A program made the translations under genes and the position numbers. From Variovorax atrisoli 110B (lineage in GTDB: Bacteria; Pseudomonadota; Gammaproteobacteria; Burkholderiales; Burkholderiaceae_C): DNA of 64,000 nt. Of this stretch, positions 26,673 through 36,973 are shown piece by piece (the first letter of the stretch is position 1; every line of letters begins with the position of its first letter). The stretch spans positions 436,295-500,294 of the forward strand of contig NZ_KB907452.1 of the NCBI RefSeq assembly GCF_000382045.1, read 5' to 3'. A model generated the notes under the pieces. It was given only the letters and a program-made list of their open reading frames with translations. It had not been told where the DNA came from and did no database searches.

Positions 26673-26848
26673 TCGTCTCCTGCGTCATACCCGCTGCGGT
26701 ACACGATCCAGATCAGCAGTGCCGTGACGGGAACCCACAGCAGCTGGTACCAGTAGAAGAAGGGGAAGCCGAACAGCGCCGGCAAGGGGCTGTTGTAGAA
26801 CGGCAGCCAGAGAAGCCCGACGAAGGGCAACAGGAGCAGGGCCTGCAT
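26669..26848 (-). CDS. DUF3311 small membrane protein
   Basis: A 59-residue protein with two hydrophobic spans (MQALLLLPFVGLLWLPFY and the segment around YQLLWVPVTALLIWIVY). It shows the DUF3311 pattern FxFPFFYWYQLLW. It ends in TGA overlapping the ATG of the symporter gene, so the two are translationally coupled. AAGGAG precedes ATG 26848 but is partly buried in an inverted repeat. The partner role in MctP-type transport is inferred from this widely conserved pairing. Confidence 0.88.
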   Translation of the reverse strand: MQALLLLPFVGLLWLPFYNSPLPALFGFPFFYWYQLLWVPVTALLIWIVYRSGYDAGDE

Positions 26849-26856
26849 GTGCTGTT

Positions 26857-26891
26857 CTCCTTGGTGTGATTTTTACGAAAGCACACCAAGG
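26857..26891 (-). promoter_or_regulatory. inverted repeat overlapping the DUF3311 ribosome binding site
   Basis: CCTTGGTGTG (26859-26868) and CACACCAAGG (26882-26891) are exact 10-base complements with a 13-base spacer. On the transcript the second arm, CACACCAAGG, runs into the Shine-Dalgarno AAGGAG, so folding would mask it. It could equally be a DNA operator of GntR or similar type. Confidence 0.6.
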
Positions 26892-27009
26892 CTTATAGAC
26901 CTAAAGCCGAACACGCGGCGCCGACCCCGGAATTGCGCGCGTCGCCAGTCCCTCTCCTCTCCCTTCCCTGTGCCGCCTCCCTGCCGATCCCTGCCCTTCG
27001 CTACAGACG

Positions 27010-28040
27010 CTAGATGCGCCCTTCTTCCACCGCGTGGCAGGCCACCTGCACGCCACCGATGCTCGACAGCTTCGGCCGCTCCGCCGAGCAGCGCGCATTC
27101 GCATGCGGGCAGCGCGGATGGAAGGCGCAGCCCGCCGGCGGGTTCAGCGGATTCGGCACCTCTCCCTGCACCGGGGTGCGCGAGCGGCCGGTCTGCTTCA
27201 TCTGCGGGATGGCGTCCAGCAGCATGCGCGTGTACGGATGGCGCGGCGCCGAGAACAGGTCCTGCTTGTCCGCCACCTCGACCAGCCGGCCCAGGTACAT
27301 CACGCCGACCTGGTCGGCCACGTGCCGCACCACGGCGAGGTTGTGCGAGATGAAGAGATAGGTCAGGCCCTGCTCGCGCTGCAGGTCCTTCATGATGTTG
27401 AGCACCTGCGCCTGCACGCTCACGTCGAGCGCGGAAGTGGGCTCGTCGCAGACCAGGAACTCGGGCTGCGTGGCAAGGGCGCGCGCGATGGAGATGCGCT
27501 GGCGCTGGCCGCCGGAGAACTGGTGCGGGTACTTGCTCATGTCCAGCGGCGACAGGCCCACCGACTTCAGCAGCTCGCCCACGCGCTCGCGCAGCGCGGC
27601 CTTGTCGCTGAGGATGTCGTGCTCGCGCAGCGGCTCGCCGATGATGTCCTCCACGATCCAGCGCGGGTTGAGGCTCGCGTAGGGGTCCTGGAAGATCATC
27701 TGGATGCGGCGGCGCAGCTTGCGGCCTTCGGCGGTCTTGAAGGCGGCGTGCGCATCCTGCCCGTCGAACTTCAGGCCGCCGCGCGTGGGTGCGTAGAGCC
27801 CCACCAGCAGCCGCGCCACGGTGCTCTTGCCGCAGCCCGATTCGCCCACCAGCGCCAGCGTCTTGCCGCGCTCGATGGAAAAGCTCACGCCGTCCACCGC
27901 ATGCAGCAGCACGCGCGGCTTGCGCTCGAGCACGCGGTTGAGCCAGGGCGGCGAGACGTCGAAGGTGCGCGCGAGGTCGTGGGCGACGACGAGCGGCTCG
28001 CCATTCGCCGGGGTGCTTGCCACGGTGCTTGCAACGGCGT

Positions 28041-28044
<4 letters not shown>
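27010..28044 (-). CDS. peptide-type ABC transporter ATP-binding protein (DppF/OppF-like)
   Basis: A 344-residue ATPase. It has Walker A GESGCGKST, signature FSGGQRQRISIARA, Walker B LVCDEPTSALDV and the C-terminal oligopeptide/dipeptide domain NPLNPPAGCAFHPRCPHA with conserved cysteines, which bind an iron-sulfur cluster in some relatives. It overlaps the preceding DppD-like gene by 4 bases and is the last gene of the operon. The transported solute is not known; the amidohydrolase in the operon hints at an acylated amino acid or peptide. Confidence 0.92.
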
Positions 28045-29111
<1,067 letters not shown>

Positions 29112-29124
29112 GGCGCTACCTCTC

Positions 29125-30036
29125 TCATCGCAGGCGGGGGTTCAATGCGTCGCGCAGCCAGTCGCCCAGCAGGTTCACGCTGAGCGCGATCAGCACCAGC
29201 ATCAGGCCGGGGAACACGGTGATCCACCATTCGCCCGAGAACAGGTACTGGTTGCCGATGCTGATGAGCGTGCCCAGCGAAGGCGAAGTGGGCGGCACGC
29301 CGACGCCGAGGAACGACAGCGTGGCCTCGGTGATGATGGCCGTCGCCACCTGGATCGTGGCGAGCACCGTCACCGGCCCCAGCACGTTGGGCAGCACGTG
29401 GCGCAGCATGATACGCAGCGGCGCCACGCCGGTGACGCGCGCGGCCTGCACGTACTCCTTGCTGCGCTCCACCAGCGTGGAGCCGCGCACCGTGCGCGCG
29501 TACTGCACCCAGCCGGTCAGCGAGATGGAGATGATCAGCACGCCGAAGGCGAGCGACTCGTGCGCCCCCGGAAAGAGCGCGCGTCCGACGCCCGCGATCA
29601 ACAGCGCCACCAGGATCGGCGGGAACGACAGCATCACGTCGCATACGCGCATGAGGAAGGAGTCGAGCCAGCCGCCGAAGAAGCCGGCCAGCAGGCCCAG
29701 CACCACGCCGACCGCGACCGACAGCACCACCGACACCATGCCGACGATCAGCGAGATGCGCGCGCCGTAGATCACGGCCGATAGGATGTCGCGGCCCTGG
29801 TCGTCGGTGCCCAACAGATACTTGGAGGAGCCTTCGGCGCTCCATGCGGGCGGTAGCCGCGCGTCACCCAGTTCCAGAGTGGCCAGGTCGAAGGGGTTGT
29901 GCGGCGAGACCCAGCCGGCGAACACCGCGCAGAACACGCAGACCAGCGCGATCAGCGCCGCGGCCATGGCCACGGGCGATGTGCGGAAGCTGTAGCCGAC
30001 ATCGCTGTCGAGCCAACGGGCAAGTGTTTTCTTCAT
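29125..30036 (-). CDS. peptide-type ABC permease (DppC/OppC-like)
   Basis: A 303-residue permease with an N-terminal cytoplasmic OppC segment, then a first membrane span (VAMAAALIALVCVFCAVFAGWV) and five more. The EAA loop is RSKEYVQAARVTGVAPLRIMLRHVLPNVLG. LLGTDDQGRDILSAVIYGARISL is a family signature. It partners the DppB-like permease at 33089, from which it is separated by the amidohydrolase and binding-protein genes. Confidence 0.93.
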   Translation of the reverse strand: MKKTLARWLDSDVGYSFRTSPVAMAAALIALVCVFCAVFAGWVSPHNPFDLATLELGDARLPPAWSAEGSSKYLLGTDDQGRDILSAVIYGARISLIVGMVSVVLSVAVGVVLGLLAGFFGGWLDSFLMRVCDVMLSFPPILVALLIAGVGRALFPGAHESLAFGVLIISISLTGWVQYARTVRGSTLVERSKEYVQAARVTGVAPLRIMLRHVLPNVLGPVTVLATIQVATAIITEATLSFLGVGVPPTSPSLGTLISIGNQYLFSGEWWITVFPGLMLVLIALSVNLLGDWLRDALNPRLR

Positions 30037-30060
30037 CGCCGGGCCGCCCCAGGATGAAAA

Positions 30061-30111
30061 GCTGCCCCCTCGGGGGGCAGCGGACCTTGCGCAGCAAGGG
30101 GAGCGTGGGGG
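30061..30111. repeat. Burkholderiales-type GC-rich intergenic hairpin repeat
   Basis: GCTGCCCCC-TCG-GGGGGCAGC (30061-30081) is followed by CGGACCTTGCGCAGCAAGG and GAGCGTGGGGG. It lies between the binding protein and DppC-like genes. Its layout (C-run/G-run hairpin, then TGGGGGT at the right end) resembles the repeat at 740, 6848 and 7769 and may belong to the same wider class. Confidence 0.55.
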
Positions 30112-30130
30112 TTATTTTTCATCGCGAAGC

Positions 30131-30161
30131 AAAAAGGAATGGGCCCGCAAGAAGCGGGCCC
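30131..30161 (-). terminator. terminator-like hairpin after the peptide-binding protein gene
   Basis: GGGCCCGC (30141-30148) and GCGGGCCC (30154-30161) form an 8-base-pair stem with a 5-base loop. On the minus strand the stem is followed by ATTCCTTTTTG. It sits inside the operon, after the binding protein and before DppC, so it may lower downstream transcription relative to the binding protein. Confidence 0.65.
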
Positions 30162-30194
30162 ATGGTCAGGCCGCCGTGCGGGCGGCCCGCTGTC

Positions 30195-31781
30195 TTACGG
30201 CTTGATGCTCATCCACTTGAACGGCATGTAGTTGTCGGCCATCTGGGTGAGCGACACCTTCTTGCTCACACCCCAGGCCAGCGTCTGCTGGTGCAGCGGC
30301 AGGTGGCCCACGTCGGCGGTGTGAAGGTCGAAGGCTTCCTTGATCATCGCGTCGCGCTTGGACTTGTCGGTTTCCGACTGGATCTTCTTGGTCAGCTCGT
30401 CGACCTTCGGATTGCAGTACGCGCCCAGGTTGAACTGGCCGGCTCCGGTCTTGTCGTCGGGGCAGGCCATCAGCGCGGTCAGCGCGTTGTGCGAATCGTA
30501 GGTGGTCGGGGTCCAGCCCAGCATGTAGAAGCTGGTGTCGCGGCGCAGCACCTTCGGGAAGTAGGTGCCCTTGGTCTCGGCCGCGAGGTTGATCTTGACG
30601 CCGATCTTCGCGAGGTTCGACGCCACGCTCTGGCAGATCTGGCCGTCGTTGACGTAGCGGTCGTTCGGGCAGTTCATGGTGACTTCGAAGCCATTCGGGT
30701 AGCCGGCGTCGGCCAGCAGCTTCTTGGCGCCTTCGACGTCCAGCGGCAGGCGCTTGTCCTGGGCTTCGGTCCAGCCGTTGATGCCGGGGCCGACCATCAG
30801 GCCGGTCGGGCGCGAGGCGCCGCGCATCACGGTGCGCTGGATGCCCACGATGTCGATGGCCTGGTAGAAGGCCTGGCGCACGCGCTTGTCCTTGAACGGG
30901 TTCTTGCCCTTCACGCTGGAGTAGAGCAGTTCGTCGCGCTTCTGGTCCATTCCCAGGAAGATGGTGCGCAGCTCGGGGCCGGCGATGACGCGGGCGTTCG
31001 GGCTGGCATTGACGCGTGCGATGTCCTGCACCGGCACGGGCTCCATCACGTCGACCTCGCCCGAGAGCAGCGCCGCGACGCGGGTGGCCGGGTTGGCGAT
31101 CGGCGTGAAGATGATTTCCTGCGCGTTGCCTTCGATCTTGCCCCAGTAGGTCGGGTTGCGCGTGAACACGGTGCGCACGTTCGGCTGGCGTTCGCGCACG
31201 CGGTACGGACCGGTGCCGTTGGCCTTGAACGAGGCGGTGTTCTCGATGCCCTTGCGGCGGTCCACGGGTGTGACGGCCTTGTTTTCTTCACACCACTTCT
31301 TGCTCATGATCATGAGCTGCGTGATGACGTCGGGAAGGATGGGGAACGGCCCCTTGGTCTCGATCTCGATGGTGTGCGAGTCGACCTTGCGCACTTCCTT
31401 GATGTCGGTGGTGTTCGACTTCATGTCCGAGCCGTCGCCCGAGGCGCGCGCGAAGCTGAAGAGAACGTCGTCTGCCGTGAACGGCGTGCCATCGTGGAAC
31501 TGCACGTTCTTGCGCAGCTCGAAGCGCCACACCGTGGGCGAGGTCTGCTTCCAGCTGGTGGCCAGCAGCGGCGCGACGCTCAGGTCCTTGTTGCGTCCGA
31601 CCAGAGTTTCATAGACGTTGGCGGTGGTGCTCAGCTGCAGCGACTCGTTGAGCGAGTGCGGGTCCAGCGATAGCGCGTCCCCCTGGTTCGCGATGCGGAT
31701 GGTCTGCGCACCGGCGACCATGCTGAAGGCGCTCAGGGCGCACAAAACGGCGGCCGCAGCCACATTCTTCTTGAAACTCAT
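30195..31781 (-). CDS. peptide-type periplasmic binding protein (DppA/OppA-like)
   Basis: A 528-residue SBP family 5 protein. Its signal peptide (KNVAAAAVLCALSAFSMVAG, cleavage after AGA or before QTIRIANQ) is followed by QGDALSLDPHSLNESLQL. The hallmark VWRFELRKNVQFHDGTPFTADDVLFSFAR is present. ATG 31781 follows AGGAG. It binds a peptide or related solute in the periplasm for the DppB/C/D/F-like components of the same operon. It sits between the amidohydrolase and the DppC-like gene, which departs from the usual ABCDF order. Confidence 0.93.
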   Translation of the reverse strand: MSFKKNVAAAAVLCALSAFSMVAGAQTIRIANQGDALSLDPHSLNESLQLSTTANVYETLVGRNKDLSVAPLLATSWKQTSPTVWRFELRKNVQFHDGTPFTADDVLFSFARASGDGSDMKSNTTDIKEVRKVDSHTIEIETKGPFPILPDVITQLMIMSKKWCEENKAVTPVDRRKGIENTASFKANGTGPYRVRERQPNVRTVFTRNPTYWGKIEGNAQEIIFTPIANPATRVAALLSGEVDVMEPVPVQDIARVNASPNARVIAGPELRTIFLGMDQKRDELLYSSVKGKNPFKDKRVRQAFYQAIDIVGIQRTVMRGASRPTGLMVGPGINGWTEAQDKRLPLDVEGAKKLLADAGYPNGFEVTMNCPNDRYVNDGQICQSVASNLAKIGVKINLAAETKGTYFPKVLRRDTSFYMLGWTPTTYDSHNALTALMACPDDKTGAGQFNLGAYCNPKVDELTKKIQSETDKSKRDAMIKEAFDLHTADVGHLPLHQQTLAWGVSKKVSLTQMADNYMPFKWMSIKP

Positions 31782-31812
31782 GGGAACACTCCTCGGGTTG
31801 GAATCAAACAAA

Positions 31813-33087
31813 TCACGTCGCCGCGGTGGCGGCTGCTTTCCCTGGCTGCGCGCCGCGGGTAGCGGCAAGCGGCATGCCCTGCTCGATCAGGCCGGCATGC
31901 AGCGCGGCGCCCAGCGGCAGGATCTCGTCGTTGAAGTCATAGCGGCTGTTGTGCAGATACGCGCCGTCGCGCACGTTCTGGCCGATGCGAAGATAGGCGC
32001 CGGCCTTCTTCTGCAGCATGAAGGAGAAGTCTTCCGCGCCCATGCTGGGCTCCATGCTGCGCTCGACGTTGCGCGCGCCGACCAGCGACTCGGCCACGTC
32101 GGCCGCGAACATGGCCTCGGGCGCGGTGTTGATGGTGGCCGGGTAGATGCGCTCGTACTTGACGGTGGCCGTTGCGCCGAAGCCGGAGGCGATGGCCGCG
32201 CACAGCTCGTTCAGGCGCTGCTCGACCTGCGCCTGCACGCGCGAGCTGAAGGTGCGCACGGTGCCGACCAGCGTCGCCTCGCCGGGCACCACGCTCATCG
32301 CGCCGAGGTCGCCGGCCTGCATCGCGCAGATGCTGATGACGGCCGCGTCGATGGGGCGCACATTGCGCGACACGATGGTTTGGGCCGCGGTGATGATGTG
32401 CGCCGCGACGATCACCGGGTCGATGGTCTGGTAGGCGTGCGCGCCGTGGCCGCCCTTGCCCTTGATCTCGATGGTGATGCGGTCGGCCGCGGCCATCATC
32501 GCGCCGCGGTTGATGCCCACCGTGCCGGCCGGCATGGCGGGCCAGTTGTGCATCGCGTAGACGGCGTCGACCGGGAAGCGGTCGAACAGGCCGTCCTCGA
32601 TCATCACGCGCGCGCCGGCGAAGCCTTCCTCGCCGGGCTGGAAGATGAGCACCGCGGTGCCATCGAAGTTGCGCGTCTCGGCCAGGTAGCGCGCGGCGCC
32701 GACGAGCATCGCGGTGTGGCCGTCGTGGCCGCAGCCGTGCATCAGGCCGTCGCAGGCAGAGCGCCAGGCGAAGTCGTTGTCCTCGCGCATGGGCAGCGCG
32801 TCCATGTCGGCGCGCAGGCCGATCATCCGGCCGCTGGCCGTCGAGCGGCCGCGGATCACGCCGACCACACCGGTCTTGCCGATGCCGTCGTGGATCTCGT
32901 CGACGCCGCAGGCACGCAGCGCCTCGCGCACGCGCCCGGACGTGTACACCTCCTCGAAGCCGAGCTCGGGATGGGCGTGCAGGTCGCGGCGGAAAGCCTC
33001 GATCTCGGGGTAGAAGCTGGCGATGTGGGCGAACGCGCGGCCGGAGGCCGTCAGTCGCGGAGCTGCCGTCGTTCCCGCAGTCGTCAT
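31813..33087 (-). CDS. M20-family amidohydrolase (hippurate hydrolase/aminoacylase-like)
   Basis: A 424-residue M20D metallopeptidase-type hydrolase. It has RRDLHAHPELGFEE, GLRADMDALPMRE (metal Asp), HGCGHDGHTAMLVGAARYL and FQPGEEGFAGARVMIEDG (catalytic Glu pair). Metal His residues recur in the C-terminal part (MGAEDFSFM). These cytoplasmic enzymes cleave N-acyl amino acids or N-carbamoyl/indole-amide conjugates. It lies between the DppB and DppA genes, with only 2 bases from dppB's stop, so the transporter probably delivers its substrate. No signal peptide is seen. Confidence 0.9.
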   Translation of the reverse strand: MTTAGTTAAPRLTASGRAFAHIASFYPEIEAFRRDLHAHPELGFEEVYTSGRVREALRACGVDEIHDGIGKTGVVGVIRGRSTASGRMIGLRADMDALPMREDNDFAWRSACDGLMHGCGHDGHTAMLVGAARYLAETRNFDGTAVLIFQPGEEGFAGARVMIEDGLFDRFPVDAVYAMHNWPAMPAGTVGINRGAMMAAADRITIEIKGKGGHGAHAYQTIDPVIVAAHIITAAQTIVSRNVRPIDAAVISICAMQAGDLGAMSVVPGEATLVGTVRTFSSRVQAQVEQRLNELCAAIASGFGATATVKYERIYPATINTAPEAMFAADVAESLVGARNVERSMEPSMGAEDFSFMLQKKAGAYLRIGQNVRDGAYLHNSRYDFNDEILPLGAALHAGLIEQGMPLAATRGAQPGKAAATAAT

Positions 33088-33088
33088 T

Positions 33089-34069
33089 TCAGTGGCCTCC
33101 TGCCCTGCCCACGCGCAGTCGAGGGTCGACCACGAAATACAGCAGGTCGACCACGAGGTTGATCACCACGAAGATCAGGGCGATGAGGCACAGGTAGGCC
33201 GCCATCACCGGGATGTCGGCGAAGGTCACGGCCTGGATGAAGAGCAGGCCCATGCCGGGCCACTGGAACACCGACTCGGTGATGATCGCGAACGCGATGA
33301 GGCCGCCGAGCTGCAGGCCGGTGATGGTCATCACCGGCACCAGCGTGTTCTTGAGCGCATGGCCGAAATGGATGGCGCGGTTCGACAGGCCCCGTGCGCG
33401 CGCGAACTTGATGTAGTCGGTGCGCAGCACCTCCAGCATCTCGGCGCGCACCAGCCGCATGATCAGCGTGAGCTGGAAGATCGCCAGCGTCACCGCCGGG
33501 AGCACGATGTGCTGCCAGCCATCGACGCTGAAGAGGCCGCTGGTCCACCAGCCGAAGTTCACCGTCTCGCCCCGGCCGAAACTGGGGAACCAGCCCAGCG
33601 TGACCGCGAAGACCAGGATCAGCAGGATGCCGATGAGAAAGGTCGGCAGCGAGACGCCGATCAGCGACACGGTCATGAACACCTGGCTCATGAAGGTGCC
33701 GCGGCGCAGCGCGGTGTACACGCCCATCGGGACGCCGATGAAGAGCGCCAGCACGGCGGCGACCAGTGCGAGCTCGAGCGTGGCCGGGAAGCGCTCGCCG
33801 ATCAGGCGCGACACCTTCGCGCCCTGGCGCAGGCTCAGGCCGAACTCGCCCTGCGCCGCATTCACGAGAAAGTGCCAGAACTGCACGAAGAAGGGTTGGT
33901 CGAGCCCCAATGCGGCGCGCAGTTCGCGGATCTGCTCGGGCTTGGCGTCCTGCCCCAGCAGGAACACGACGGGGTCGCCGACGTATTGGAAAAGAAGGAA
34001 GGCGATGAACGCGACCGCGATCATCACGATCACGGCCTGGATCAGGCGGCGCAGTACAAAGGCGATCAT
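33089..34069 (-). CDS. peptide-type ABC permease (DppB/OppB-like)
   Basis: A 326-residue permease starting MIAFVLRRLIQAVIVMIAVAF, the typical first span of DppB. The EAA loop is VLRTDYIKFARARGLSNRAIHFGHALKNTLVPV. VFQWPGMGLLFIQAVTFADIPVMAAYLCLIALIFVVINLVVDLLYFVVDPR is the usual C-terminal pattern (described here in parts). It is the first gene of the operon. Confidence 0.94.
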   Translation of the reverse strand: MIAFVLRRLIQAVIVMIAVAFIAFLLFQYVGDPVVFLLGQDAKPEQIRELRAALGLDQPFFVQFWHFLVNAAQGEFGLSLRQGAKVSRLIGERFPATLELALVAAVLALFIGVPMGVYTALRRGTFMSQVFMTVSLIGVSLPTFLIGILLILVFAVTLGWFPSFGRGETVNFGWWTSGLFSVDGWQHIVLPAVTLAIFQLTLIMRLVRAEMLEVLRTDYIKFARARGLSNRAIHFGHALKNTLVPVMTITGLQLGGLIAFAIITESVFQWPGMGLLFIQAVTFADIPVMAAYLCLIALIFVVINLVVDLLYFVVDPRLRVGRAGGH

Positions 34070-34181
34070 TCAGCGAGCAAAGTGAACGGGCATGCTAGCA
34101 GTGCAAGGTGCGTGCCCGCACGGGGGTTCCCCGGGGGTGCGCATCGTGATTCCCCAAGGAAATGCGAGGAAGGTCCGGACG

Positions 34182-34216
34182 AAAAAAAGCCACTCGACTT
34201 GCGCCGAGTGGCTTTT
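34182..34216. terminator. bidirectional intrinsic terminator after the first porin
   Basis: GCCACTCG (34189-34196) and CGAGTGGC (34205-34212) form an 8-base-pair stem with an 8-base loop. The stem is flanked by AAAAAAA on the left and TTTT on the right. On the minus strand seven T residues follow the stem, and the porin gene ends at 34254. Confidence 0.93.
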
Positions 34217-34253
34217 GACTTTTTAACCGAAGCTGGCTTGCGCCAGCGTCAGA

Positions 34254-35516
34254 TTAGAAAGCGTGACGGATACCGAAGTCGTAGCCGGTGGAGCTCTTCG
34301 GGGTGAAGGCGCCAGCTGCGTTGTTGTAGAAGGCCGGGCCGCCAACCGTCAGGCCAGCACCGTTCTTGTTGCTGACGCGAGCGATCGTGGCGTACAGAGC
34401 CGTGCGCTTCGACAGGTTGTGCACGTAGCCCAGAGCGATCTTGTTAGCCTTCGGATCGGCGTTGTTCACGACGAACGGGTTGTAAGGCTGGTTCGTGTCG
34501 TACTTGACGTGCGACCACGAAGCGCGGATCAGGCCAGCGCCGACCGGCACGGTCACGCCGAGCAGGTAGCCGGTCAGATCGATGTCAGGACGGCCGCCCA
34601 GGAACGGGGTCACTTCGTAGTCGATCTTGTTCTTGGCCTTCGACAGTTCACCGAACAGCTTCACGGGACCGAAGTCATACGAAGCGCCCAGGTTCAGGGT
34701 GTTGACCTTGGTGGTCGTGCCGGCGTAGTAGTTGTCGCCAACCGTGCTGCTGCCGTAAGCCAGCGCAACGTCCAGAGGACCGTTTGCGTAGCCGAAGCGG
34801 CCGCCGATGTAACGACCTTGACGCTGGCTGTTGGCCACGTCAGGCGTGTAGATGCCCGAGCTGTACTTGGTCTTCTCGGCCATGCCGTACTGGAACTGGC
34901 CATAGAAGCCGCCCAGGTTCGGCGGCAGGAAGTAGCCGATCGTGTTGCTGGCGCGAACGTAGTTGCTCGAACCGACGTTGGCGAACGAACCGACGCTGGC
35001 AGCGGGGGTACCGAAGCCACCGAAGGCGGTGTTGGCCGTCGAGATCAGGTTGGTACCAACGCCGTTGGTGCCGAACGGGTCGAACACGGTGTCGTTCCAG
35101 AACGTCGGGGTGTAGTCACGACCCAGACGGATTTCACCGAAACCACCCGACAGGCTCACGGTCGAACGACGAGCGAACGTTGCAACACCTTGGCTGCCGT
35201 CGTCGTTGCTGATCGGGGCTTCGAGCCAGAAGCTGGCGGCCAGGCCACCACCCAGGTCTTCCGTACCACGGAAGCCCAGACGGCTGGAGTTGTAAGCCGA
35301 GTTAGCCAGTTCACGACGGCTGGTCTTGACCGAACCTTGGTTCAGGTAGACGGGGATGCCGAAAGCGTTGGGGAAAACGGTCGCGCGGTTGTCACGCGCG
35401 GTGTTCGAGTAGCCGCTGACCGACGCGTCGACCACACCAAACAGAGTGACGGACGACTGAGCCGAGGCAACACCGGCAACAGCCAGGGCAGCCAGAGCAA
35501 CTAGAGATTTTTTCAT
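34254..35516 (-). CDS. general porin (Omp32-like)
   Basis: A 420-residue outer-membrane porin with a signal peptide (KKSLVALAALAVAGVASA, then QSSVTLFGVVDAS). It has the beta-barrel pattern, the terminal Phe (YDFGIRHAF) recognised for outer-membrane insertion, and GRDYTPTFWNDTVFDPFG, typical of the loop-3 region. It forms trimeric channels for small solutes. ATG 35516 has GGAG upstream. It is one of two homologous porin genes in inverted orientation around coq7 and an OsmC gene. Confidence 0.95.
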   Translation of the reverse strand: MKKSLVALAALAVAGVASAQSSVTLFGVVDASVSGYSNTARDNRATVFPNAFGIPVYLNQGSVKTSRRELANSAYNSSRLGFRGTEDLGGGLAASFWLEAPISNDDGSQGVATFARRSTVSLSGGFGEIRLGRDYTPTFWNDTVFDPFGTNGVGTNLISTANTAFGGFGTPAASVGSFANVGSSNYVRASNTIGYFLPPNLGGFYGQFQYGMAEKTKYSSGIYTPDVANSQRQGRYIGGRFGYANGPLDVALAYGSSTVGDNYYAGTTTKVNTLNLGASYDFGPVKLFGELSKAKNKIDYEVTPFLGGRPDIDLTGYLLGVTVPVGAGLIRASWSHVKYDTNQPYNPFVVNNADPKANKIALGYVHNLSKRTALYATIARVSNKNGAGLTVGGPAFYNNAAGAFTPKSSTGYDFGIRHAF

Positions 35517-35796
35517 TGCAAGTTTCTCCAAGGTTAAACATAGGGCTCCGGTGCGAAGGGCTCACCGTGACTGGCACTTTTGTGCTCCCACCGGACCCCG
35601 GGCCAACCTCCTTTTGGGAAGTTGATGCTATTGCACCAGAGCCGCTGCGGCAGGGCAAAACAAATCTCCCGAAATCTTGGATGGCCCGCGCGTTTCGTTG
35701 CACGCTTGCAACAAAGGACTTAGACCCCCTGATACATCACATTATGAAAATCGCCTGCAGCGGCGCGGCCCCTCCCATGTGCGTTCAAATAGATGC

Positions 35797-36426
35797 ATGA
35801 CGTTCATGATCGACCCCGTCCTGACCGCGGCGGACTCGGCGCTGCGCACGCTTTTCGCCCGTCCCCATGCCACGCGCGCCCTGCCTGCCCCGTCACAAAC
35901 CCCAGGCGAACTGACCGACGCCGAGCGGCGGGAAGCCGGAGCCCTGATGCGGGTGAACCATGTTGGCGAAGTCTGCGCCCAGGCGCTTTACACGGCGCAG
36001 GCAGCCGTGGCGAGCGATCCCGCCCTGCGGGCCCATTTCCTCGAGGCAGCTCACGAAGAAACCGATCATCTGGCGTGGACTCGCCAGCGGCTGGACGAGC
36101 TGGGGGCGCGCCCTTCCATCCTCAACCCGCTCTGGTATGCCGGCGCATTCGGCCTCGGCCTCGTCGCGGGCCGACTGGGAGACCCTTTGAGCCTCGGGTT
36201 CGTCGCGGAGACGGAACGCCAGGTGGAGGCACACCTCGACAGCCATCTGGACCGTCTCCCGGCCCAGGACAGCGCCTCCCGGGCGGTGGTCGAGCAGATG
36301 AAGCTGGACGAGGCCCGCCATGCGTCCCAGGCGGTTGATGCCGGTGCGGCGGAGCTCCCGACGCCCGCCAAGGCCTTGATGAGTGTGGCTTCCCGCGTGA
36401 TGACCACGCTGGCGCACCGAATCTGA
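35797..36426 (+). CDS. coq7: 2-nonaprenyl-3-methyl-6-methoxy-1,4-benzoquinol hydroxylase
   Basis: A 209-residue di-iron hydroxylase of the ubiquinone pathway that adds the last ring hydroxyl before the final methylation. Carboxylate/His ligands are visible in [28 protein letters not shown] and, near the C-terminus, [13 protein letters not shown] 35797 or the nearby ATG 35806 could be the start; neither has a strong Shine-Dalgarno. It stands alone between the two porins and is convergent with the OsmC-like gene. Confidence 0.95.
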   Translation: MTFMIDPVLTAADSALRTLFARPHATRALPAPSQTPGELTDAERREAGALMRVNHVGEVCAQALYTAQAAVASDPALRAHFLEAAHEETDHLAWTRQRLDELGARPSILNPLWYAGAFGLGLVAGRLGDPLSLGFVAETERQVEAHLDSHLDRLPAQDSASRAVVEQMKLDEARHASQAVDAGAAELPTPAKALMSVASRVMTTLAHRI

Positions 36427-36443
36427 TCCAGCCGGGCCCCTGC

Positions 36444-36893
36444 TCAGGTTTCGATCAGGTCGAAACTGGTCGTGATCTCGGCCGTCTTGGCAAGCATGAT
36501 GCTTGCGGAGCAGTAGGTTTCGTGGCTCAGCGCGATCGCGCGCTCCACCGCAGAAGCCGGAATTCCCTTTCCGGCCACGGTGAAATGCATGTGGATCTTG
36601 GTGAAGACCTTGGGATCCTTCTCGGCCCGCTCGCTGGTCAGCTTGACGCTGCAGCGTTCGACGCGGTGCCTCCCCCGCTTGAGGATCAGCACCACGTCGT
36701 AGGCGGTGCAGCCCCCGGTTCCGGCCAGCACGGTCTCCATGGGCCGCGCGGCGAGGTTCTGTCCGCCGTTTTCCGGCTTGGCGGCGTCGGGGGCGCCGTC
36801 CATCATCAGGACGTGGCCGCTGCCCGTCTCGGCAACGAAGCCCATGGCCGATCGCGTGCCCGCGTCGCCGGTCCAACTTACTGTGCATTCCAT
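36444..36893 (-). CDS. OsmC family protein (YhfA-like)
   Basis: A 149-residue OsmC/Ohr fold protein. It has ETVLAGTGGCTAYDVVLILK and ALSHETYCSASIML with the two conserved cysteines (CTAYD and YCSAS) of the family active site, which reduces organic hydroperoxides in Ohr/OsmC. The overall pattern is closer to E. coli YhfA, whose role is less clear. Start at ATG 36893 (MECTVSW); the frame extends upstream but has no better start signal. It is cytoplasmic, transcribed towards coq7. Confidence 0.88.
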   Translation of the reverse strand: MECTVSWTGDAGTRSAMGFVAETGSGHVLMMDGAPDAAKPENGGQNLAARPMETVLAGTGGCTAYDVVLILKRGRHRVERCSVKLTSERAEKDPKVFTKIHMHFTVAGKGIPASAVERAIALSHETYCSASIMLAKTAEITTSFDLIET

Positions 36894-36973
36894 GGTTTTC
36901 GGGGTTCCAGGTCGAGGATGCCGGGCAAAATGCACAACAGCACCCATGAATGTGTGGGAAAAGCGTCACTCGC

